Source: Strigamia acuminata
Lineage: Eukaryota > Arthropoda > Chilopoda > Geophilomorpha > Linotaeniidae
DNA length: 64,000 nucleotides
Assembly: GCA_949358305.1 (NCBI GenBank)
Contig: OX442314.1
Coordinates: 5,831,087-5,895,086, forward strand
Direction: 5' to 3'
Shown: in pieces, positions 58,101-64,000 of the stretch
How the letters are laid out: each line of letters starts with the position of its first letter
Numbering within the stretch: the stretch's first letter is position 1
Notes under the pieces: generated by a model
Databases searched by the model: none
The model's input: the letters and a program-made list of their open reading frames with translations, nothing else
Told to the model about the DNA's origin: nothing
Made by a program: the position numbers and the translations under genes

Positions 58101-59850
58101 ACAATGGCAACGGAGAGAAACCGTTAGACAAAGTGGTGAAACTGCTGGGCAGGTAGATGTGATCTACATAACACCACTCGACGATAGAATCCGCAGTCGG
58201 ATTGACGTTGTACGATGGTGCAAGGAAGAGAACTATCAGTACGATGGGGGTTGTTTCGACTTCAAGCCAACAGATGAGACCATTGGGTTCGCCGGTCATG
58301 CATCCGTTGAACCGGACACTTTTGAAGAAGCTATGTCCAATCCCAATAAATCCGACTGGCAGGATGCCATGGATGATGAAATTAATATCTTTAATGACAG
58401 AAAAGTTTACGAGGAAGTTGATAAAACCGAGGAGATGAATTTACTGGGAACAAAATGGATTTATAAAATCAAGCGTGACTACACTGGGGCAATTAAACGC
58501 TGGAGAGCACGTTTAGTTGCGCAAGGTTTTGGGCAGAAAGAAGGAGTTGACTTCACTGAGATATTTTCACCAGTGGTCAACTTTGTTCTCGTACTGATAT
58601 TCTTTTGTTCTCTTGTGGTTCTGCAAGGCTGGCGAGATACACATCTCGACATCAAGTCTGCGTACTTATACGGAGACCTTGACGTGCCACAATACATCAA
58701 TATCCCGAAGGGCTTCCGGACCAAAGAGAACCAACACAAATGTTGGCGATTGGTCAAATCCTTGTACGGACTTCATCAGTCCGGAAGGATGTGGTATTTC
58801 AAGCTCCACGAACGATTATTGGAAATAGGATTCACTCCAGTCTTAGGGTTGAATTGCGTATATAATTACGGCTCAGATGCCGTCCTTTTGTTTTACGTGG
58901 ACGACATTGTTTTGTTTAGTCGTGATGCTTTCGTTGAACAATGTATCATCGAGTGGATTCAAGAAAGCTTTGAAATCGTCAACCTTGGACCGGTGACTCT
59001 TTTATTAGGGATTCACTTTGAAAGGAAAAATGGGGACATTTTAGTACATCAAAAGAGTTATATTGCGAAATTAGTCGAGAAATACGACATTGACCCGTGC
59101 CATAAAATTAAAATCCCAGTCACAGTCGGTACCATGATACAGAAGGTACAACCGGGCGAACAAATAAACTCGACGTTCCCATACAGGTCCCTAGTAGGGA
59201 GTTTACTTTTTATCGCGAATAGAACGCGTCCAGATATTCTCTTCAGCGTTATTGTATTATCTCAATACAATGAGACCCATTCTAACAGGCATGTTAAAAT
59301 GCTAATACAAGTGTTGAGATATCTGGCGAATACCCCCAATTATGTTATCAACTTAGCTAATTGTAAAAACAACAATTTAACGGTTTACACCGACGCGTCC
59401 TTTGCTTTGGACCAAGACAGTAGGAGAAGCTTTGGTGGTCACATAGTTTATTTGGGAGGGGTTCCGATTTCATGGAATTGTCGAAAACAATCCATGACTT
59501 CACTGAGTATAATGGAAAGCGAGTTTCTCGCAGTTGTCGATGGCGTGAGAGAAGTGATATGGCTTGAACGCTTGTACGAAGCTGATATCATCTTATGTTT
59601 CAACCGAAATGTCCCTTGCGTCTATGCCGATAGCATGCCGGCAATCAACTATGCGAAAAACAAGATCGAGAACCGTGCAAATAAACATATAGATGTTAAA
59701 TTGCACTTTCTTCGTGATTGGTATGAAAAAGGCGTGTTTAGTATTAAACATGTGCCTGGCGAATTGAACATCGCGGATTTGATGACAAAGTGGTTGCCGC
59801 GCCCCAGATTATGTCAGCTCTGTGAGCATATTTTTGTTGTAGTCAAATAG
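55174..59850 (+). CDS. gag-pol: Copia-Y gag-pol polyprotein
   Basis: A single 1558-residue frame from ATG 55174. Gag domain about 10-200; CCHC CFSCGGTGHFARECP near 237; protease WYIDTGATDHF near 332; pre-integrase WHSRMGHFNASG near 553; integrase HMDLWGPQ near 618, KTDNGGEF near 682, NSVAERANRTI near 715; RT WQDAMDDEINIF near 1062 and FYVDDIVLF near 1240; RNase H YTDASFALD near 1405 and SIMESEFLAV near 1448. The order is that of Copia-X, and all active-site residues are present. A Gln/Pro-rich linker separates integrase and RT. Identical LTRs and an open frame suggest a very recent, possibly active insertion. Confidence 0.95.
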   Translation: MASEDKYDDYKSIKKLNGTNYAQWAIGAKLLLSQQGVWDHVTGDETAPGPNATAKEKRDFRVREKRAWSTICLSCEDSQQLVAVAKDTSKGAWEAIRDAYQPTTRARKGRLRREFLQMHLMDNEEMMCFLARVDRKVAELANVKVIPTDEEIAFQYMDFLPTTYETIKQIMYHWDDLDFTTAKVKDRLLGEYNRLFEASDSYGMRTQDSTENAGAFFGKGRFQRGKGGNQPFTPRTCFSCGGTGHFARECPSPPKQQANMQSQRGGTSAQLAKGTARGRGRGGKTKQANLGQVDIFDEPLTMFSAAVHQTAEEVTLSPPLSLMSHCDFDPHWYIDTGATDHFSFNRSWFVTFKPLSGYSVQQGEGKSKIEGIGNVLITSCYEGRCREITLQNVYFAPNFKKNLLSLGRTDEAGFTTFIKNGKLTMFKDRVSEPFLVADRTNDRMYKVNCKLEANIVNTTAPSAQQSAAVGGNSVKNVVKSESGINPLLKTVDFKAALLNTLSGAVQTAAKQQVSVNALVNASNLKKSDLNDTNGQNVSNGGKIEKIKVKPQPMDIWHSRMGHFNASGIAKMEVSPDIFGVKLSDKELSPCDACSKAKSTRATFSPIPEISTKGILEVIHMDLWGPQPFKSLGGASYYLIIVDDYSRFMWVEIIKNKGDVFERFKRWQTQVERSTGKKVKCIKTDNGGEFVSKKWDDYAASIGLKCIQTNPYSPEMNSVAERANRTIVGGIRAMLFENNFPKGLWAELAVTVVYLKNRFPHASLSGKTPYNLFYNKKMSLRHLRCIGSKVFVHIPSQTRRSKLEERAWPGALVGYAIKTRGYRVWDPKSNQVIASKHVKIDENVFWHESVQLNEIPSEPNYMGNLNYEDSDEEEIPVAPAQQQVPPIIQQLFQAPKHAIPNPQLVQQAVEPEIVEEVAQAAGGIEGEEEQQVDVRPPNPTLTPPPVRRNPPRGAKLKGDIIRKRMTAPEELKILDMTQWQRRETVRQSGETAGQVDVIYITPLDDRIRSRIDVVRWCKEENYQYDGGCFDFKPTDETIGFAGHASVEPDTFEEAMSNPNKSDWQDAMDDEINIFNDRKVYEEVDKTEEMNLLGTKWIYKIKRDYTGAIKRWRARLVAQGFGQKEGVDFTEIFSPVVNFVLVLIFFCSLVVLQGWRDTHLDIKSAYLYGDLDVPQYINIPKGFRTKENQHKCWRLVKSLYGLHQSGRMWYFKLHERLLEIGFTPVLGLNCVYNYGSDAVLLFYVDDIVLFSRDAFVEQCIIEWIQESFEIVNLGPVTLLLGIHFERKNGDILVHQKSYIAKLVEKYDIDPCHKIKIPVTVGTMIQKVQPGEQINSTFPYRSLVGSLLFIANRTRPDILFSVIVLSQYNETHSNRHVKMLIQVLRYLANTPNYVINLANCKNNNLTVYTDASFALDQDSRRSFGGHIVYLGGVPISWNCRKQSMTSLSIMESEFLAVVDGVREVIWLERLYEADIILCFNRNVPCVYADSMPAINYAKNKIENRANKHIDVKLHFLRDWYEKGVFSIKHVPGELNIADLMTKWLPRPRLCQLCEHIFVVVK

Positions 59851-59867
59851 TTGCGCAAAGGGGGATT

Positions 59868-60335
59868 TGTTAGAAAAATGCCCAACTGTTTGATCTTATC
59901 GGTTGCATGTTTCCGGTTAAATGCAACGTGTGTGTCATTGCAATTCTGTATCCGTGTTACATTGGTTGATATTGACTTTTAAACCCTTGTTCCTGTGCTA
60001 AGTGCCCCAACCAATGTGCTTATTAGCAATGACATGCCCATATGTCGTCTGCTCTAATATGAGCGCTTATCTTTTAGTTTCTCATGGCCCTTGTTTACAT
60101 TATCGATTGTTTATGCCGAGTTTACTTTACTTTTGTTATGTAAAGAATGAATCCTTGTCTGCTAACAATGATTCATTCTACTTCAAGTTTTGTAGCCTCG
60201 AAAGAGGTGCGCTTTTTTGCTTTTGCCTTATCATCTCGATGAATAAAGATGGCGGTCGCACGATGCGAGTTCCCGCACCTGTTAATTCGAGTCTCAGCTC
60301 TTTTCCTTTGATGTCCGGCGCCTACAAGCCTATCA
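59868..60335 (+). repeat. 3' LTR of Copia-Y
   Basis: 468 bp, same as 53616-54083 where compared; followed by target duplicate CCTTC. Confidence 0.95.
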
Positions 60336-62538
60336 CCTTCTGCTGTTCCAGTCCCCACATCCACGGAGTGTCGTCGCGCGTCAAACGGTAAAGTGGTTCT
60401 AGTAATGTAGATAAATTGTTAATAAATCTTCCGTAATAATTTACGAGCCCCAGAAACGATTTCAATGATAACACATCGTTGGGCTGCATGGCGTTGCGAA
60501 GTGGAGCCAGCTTTGAGTCGATGGGCGTGATTCCTTGCTTGGAAATGTTCAGCCCTAAAAATTGCACGCACAAACGCAAAAACTTGCACTTTTTTCTATT
60601 CAAAGTTAAATTCGCCTTATTAAATGCACCCAGGAGCTGGTCCAAGTTGCACAAGTGAGCTGCATTTGTGGCACCGGTCACGGCCGAATCATCAATGAAG
60701 GGCTGCGTGCTCTCGACTTTGGCGGTTAATTTATCCATCTCGCGTTGAAAAATGGCTGGCGCGCTGGAAATTCCATAGAAGAGCCGGTTCACTGTAAATA
60801 GACCCAAGTGGGTATTAATTGTACACACTTCTTTGCTCTCCTGATCTAATTCGAGCTGATTGTAGGCGGAATTCATATCCAAAATGGAATATGTCTCACC
60901 GCCTGACAACTTTGCTGCGACATCGTCGAAGAGAGGCAAAGGATAAGAGTTGGGGAGAACCGCTTTATTTATGGTCCTATTATAGCATCCCGCTATCTTA
61001 AGTGTGCCATCTGATTTTAGGACATGCATAATTGGTGTCGCCCACTTGGAAGAGGCGACGGGTGTAATGATACCCAAGGATTGCAGTTGGCGCAGCTCTT
61101 CCTCCAGTCGTGGCTTCATTGCGAGCGGAACTGGATAATTCTTCAGGAAAATCGGCTGAACAGTCGGATCGATGTCGATGTGGACCTTGTGGACATTATA
61201 ACAGCCTATTTCGTCTCGGAAAACGTCGGCATGGCGTGCCAAAATCTCGTCCAATCTGTTGGACGACGGTGTATCGAGTTTCTCGGGCGCAGGCGTCGAT
61301 GTGGACAGCGAGAATACTTCCGCTCCCACCAAATCACCAGTGGCTGACAACAAACCGAATGCTTCGAGCCAGTCGCGGCCAAGAAGAGGAATCGGGCCGT
61401 GAGTTGCCACACACAACGGCAAACGAAAGTCGCGATCACGATAACGAACCGGAACTTCGCACACCCCTTCCATTCGGAGTGTCGTGCCGCCGTACGTGTT
61501 CATCTGGATCGGAAGGGGCTGCAATGAAAAATTTGAAAAATATTTAGTGTAAGTTTCGAGATTTATAAATGTAGCGCCTGCTCCCGTGTCCATTTCCATT
61601 AGGAGATTGACATTCGCAATTTGTATGGCCATAATAATTGGTTGCGTGGCTTTAATGCCAATTGCATTCACGGTCGTCGACAAATCTGGCTCCACGGCGT
61701 AATATGTCAGCTGTTGGGGCATCTCGACTGAGTGGACTGGAGCTGGTGACTTCAAAACCGACCGGCAAACTGGTTTGATGTGGCCAGTTTTCCCGCATCC
61801 GTGGCACGTGGCATCGCGAAAACGGCACGCTTCGCACGTGTGCGACTTACTGCCGCAAGCGGAACACACCGACGCATTTCCTTTCGAATTGGATGGTTGG
61901 CGGACTGCTTGAGATGAGGTAGTGCCCCTCGAGGAGCGTTTTCTACCTTTAAACGCATCGTGACGTGGCCTGGAGTCGTGTTGGAGTTTGTGCACCGGCA
62001 GCGTCGACGCATTTTGCGTCGCGATCGTCGAAAATTCCTTTTGCGACACTTCTGCAGCGGCAGCGAACTCGACCGCGTCGTCGAACGTCAAATCTTTCTT
62101 CAACGTGAGCGCCTGCTGCACTTGCTCATTCTGGAGGCCGCAAAGAAAGCGATTTCTTAATTCATTTGTTTTGTCGGTAAACTCACAATTTTGGGCCAGG
62201 TCCTGAAGAGCGAGAGAATATTCCAACACAGATTCATTCGGCAGTCGATCACGGCGGTGAAAACGGCGAATTTCTCCCAGCACGAGCGGCTTCGCGCGTG
62301 CATTCTTCTGCATTAAAGCCACCAGTTCCGCGTACTTCAATTCGGCAGCTTCCTTCGGCGCCGCGAGCGTGTCCAGCTGCTTAAACGTCGGCATGCCGAC
62401 GTACGACAGCAGCGTGTGGACCTTCTCCTGGTCATCGACGATTTTATTACAAGCAAAAATACTTGTCATACGCTTGCAATATAGGCCCCAATCCTCTGTT
62501 GGATCGTATTCCCGCGGTGTCCCTTTTAGAGCTGACAT
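60336..62538 (-). CDS. gag-pol: Gypsy-Z gag-pol, first part: gag, protease, RT
   Basis: ATG at 62538-62536. Gag (YDPTEDWGLYCKRMTSIF, NESVLEYSLALQDLAQNC) spans the first 190 residues. A Cys-rich pair follows: CSACGSKSHTCEAC and a CCHC knuckle CHGCGKTGHIKPVC near 240. Protease EMDTGAGATFIN is near 311. RT shows LDMNSAYNQLEL near 549 and the catalytic FIDDSAVTG near 611; the FIDD form is usual for K02A2.6-like elements, although the residues after it (SA) differ from the more common IL. The frame is cut by Copia-Y in the RT-RNase H connection (RLTRDDTPWMWG). Gag and pol are one frame, unlike Gypsy-V and W. Confidence 0.88.
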
Positions 62539-62734
62539 TTTGATGGCAAAAGTCGGCGTTGAGTACGAAAACGCGAGGAAATTACGACAATGGAACGTAG
62601 GCCTAACGTCGGGACGGCGTGGTCAGCAACGGGCCGAAAAAGCGCTCAAAAAGTTCGAAAAACACGATAAAACTTGCGTCGCTACTGGATTCATCAGTTG
62701 CACGTGGATTTCGGATCCTTATCTCGTCGCCATT
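62539..62734 (-). other. Gypsy-Z leader and primer-binding site
   Basis: Two nt after the 5' LTR the minus strand reads TGGCGACGAGATAAGG (62732-62717). The first ten bases fit the 3' end of a tRNA-Ser(GCT)-type molecule (CTCGTCG plus CCA) as I recall it. The leader is about 180 bases. Confidence 0.6.
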
Positions 62735-62918
62735 TAGTATGTATCTTACTAATAACAATTTATGTTGAGGATGGTTGAAATGAAAGGTCAGTCATATTAG
62801 GCTAAGAACTAACAAGTGTTTTATTCGGGTCAAATTACATAGGTGGCGCTGGGGGTACAGCGCCCAAAGCAAACGTGGCGGTCACCACACAAAGTATGCA
62901 GTGAAGCCGAACACAGCA
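62735..62918 (-). repeat. 5' LTR of Gypsy-Z
   Basis: 184 bp, same as 44850-45033; followed by target duplicate CAACT (62919-62923). Confidence 0.92.
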
Positions 62919-62923
62919 CAACT

Positions 62924-63227
62924 CATAAGCAAACTTAAAATTATTGAATTAGATGGATCGAAGTATTTTTTGTTTGTTTGACCGTGCATTCGAGCGACCA
63001 AAAATGACAAAAAAATATTTTTTTTTAAGAATAAAATCAATTTCAATTGTTTCCTAAAAGGGCGGTCAAGATAGTCAAGTCCATATTTTTTATATTTTCC
63101 ATAAATCAATCAATCATCGTCATAGACAGAGTTACCATGAGACATAAGACATTACAGTAAACAGAATTGAAGAGCCAAGTCTAAACTCAGCTCTGGTCTG
63201 ATCCCAAATACGGAAAAATACTGTATA
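62924..63227 (+). other. Upstream region of locus C
   Basis: AT-rich. The last 45 bases (ctcagctctggtctgatcccaaatac) are conserved with the flank of locus B. It probably holds the promoter or 5' UTR; no clear TATA was assigned. Confidence 0.5.
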
Positions 63228-63734
63228 ATGCAGAAAAAATACTTGGTGGGAAGAAATATGCAAAGAATAAGAAAACTACGTACAGAAATTCAACTCGTGA
63301 TAAAAGATAATGCCACCAAACCAAACTGCAGTTTAATTGGTCTGGATGATTTCGTAAACAGTAGAAAACATTGGAGCAGACGTCATACACATTGGCTAAT
63401 TTTGCTTCTATTTTGCACATGCATGTTCACTTATCAGACCTACGATCGAATAATGCATTACTTAAGTTATCCTACGGCTGTTGACGTAACGACTACATCG
63501 GAAGATATTGAATTACCAAATTTGATGATCTGCAGCGGCAACACAAAAGAAATGGCCAGGCTCTGGAATAAAACTTATGAGAACATCAAGACTAATGGAC
63601 CAATTGATTACGGTTCAGTCCCATATGGATGTGCAAACATGGTCAAAAGTCTGATGGCAATTCCAAGTTATGATATGGATGAACTTTGGAGAGCGACCAA
63701 TTTGGCCAAAGAGGTAGTCAGCATTAAAATAAAG
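63228..63734 (+). CDS. DEG/ENaC locus C, first coding exon
   Basis: ATG at 63228; 507 nt, 169 codons, phase 0 donor ATAAAG|GTAGGA at 63735. Same layout as locus B exon 1: cytoplasmic N-terminus (NCSLIGLDDFVNSRKHWSRRH), TM1 (HWLILLLFCTCMFTYQTY), PNLMICSGN after TM1, and the ectodomain start (MARLWNKTYENIKT). Most differences from B are conservative, which suggests the copy is or was recently constrained. The rest of the gene lies beyond the window. It should encode a sodium/cation channel subunit. Confidence 0.87.
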
Positions 63735-64000
63735 GTAGGAAAAATAAAATTAATTTTTTAAATTTTCGTCCTAATTTAATTTGTTCAGGGATTTTCAAAC
63801 AAAACAGCTGTTTTGACGGAAACTGACACTTCGTATGGAATATGCTCAACATTTCAATTTTGTAACTATAAACAAAAAAAAAAGAATGTGTGCTTAAGAC
63901 CACACCTTAGAAGTTAACCTTCTTGACATATAAATTGTATTTTTGTAATCTTAATTTATAATTTTCGGTACTCTGAGACCAAAATAATTACACTTTGGGC
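63735..64000 (+). other. First intron of locus C (partial)
   Basis: Alignable with 42290-42953 of locus B in reverse, except that B has the 411-bp MITE where C has a run of a/t. No other feature. Confidence 0.7.

Larger units (their letters stand above)
53616..60335 (+). mobile_element. Copia-Y: complete, intact Ty1/copia element
   Basis: 468-bp LTRs (53616-54083, 59868-60335) with no difference noticed, perfect 5-bp target duplications CCTTC (53611-53615, 60336-60340), an initiator tRNA-Met primer site, a polypurine tract (caaagggggatt, 59855-59866) and one intact frame. Together with one duplicate it splits Gypsy-Z between RT and RNase H, and its removal restores phase. Confidence 0.96.
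44850..62918 (-). mobile_element. Gypsy-Z: complete Ty3/gypsy element split by Copia-X and Copia-Y
   Basis: 184-bp LTRs at 44850-45033 and 62735-62918 look identical; the target duplication CAACT is perfect (44845-44849, 62919-62923). Its own length is about 4.7 kb without the nested copias. One gag-pol frame is seen in three pieces, with phases matching across both insertions. It lies 300 bp upstream of the locus C exon, in the opposite direction. Confidence 0.93.

Overview
The window is animal DNA, probably from an invertebrate. It contains intron-bearing genes of the DEG/ENaC (amiloride-sensitive sodium channel) family, AT-rich spacers, TA-flanked MITEs, and LTR retrotransposons that account for most of its length. 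The exact phylum cannot be fixed from this sequence; an arthropod or another ecdysozoan is a guess. There is no bacterial operon, CRISPR array or rRNA.

Layout (element names are local labels). 1-10033: Gypsy-U, a decayed Ty3/gypsy element cut off at the left edge and split by a complete Copia-T (803-7625, minus strand, 5-bp target duplication GGAAA). 10034-11360: the 3' end of DEG/ENaC locus A, truncated in an exon by Gypsy-U and followed by a decayed second copy of its last exon. 11855-23252: Gypsy-W (minus), complete, with gag, pol and a third ORF. 23546-24114: a TA-flanked MITE. 24826-43460: DEG/ENaC locus B (minus), two channel units head to tail; the complete 14-kb Gypsy-V (27533-41699, plus) sits between its first exon and the rest. 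Gypsy-V carries a 1-kb inverted-repeat MITE inside pol. 44850-62918: Gypsy-Z (minus), complete, with CAACT target duplications, interrupted twice by intact Copia-X (45405-52037) and Copia-Y (53616-60335). 63228-end: first exon of DEG/ENaC locus C (plus), a near-identical paralogue of the first exon of B.

How parts work together. LTR pairs of all complete elements have equal lengths and differ by zero or one base where I compared them, so the insertions look recent. All three copia elements have a primer site matching the 3' end of initiator tRNA-Met. Gypsy-V and Gypsy-W are relatives with a common expression plan: gag, then pol by -1 frameshifting at an A AAA AAC heptamer followed by a perfect hairpin at 6-8 nt, then a third ORF in the env position preceded by a splice acceptor. 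Neither third ORF looks like an envelope. The DEG/ENaC loci are duplicated in inverted orientation and repeatedly hit by transposons.

The strongest candidates for something new are the TM2-linker-TM1 fusion exon in locus B, the env-position ORFs of Gypsy-V (with DnaJ-like CxxCxGxG zinc motifs) and Gypsy-W (no start codon, spliced), and the MITE whose two arms each carry a tRNA-like Pol III promoter.
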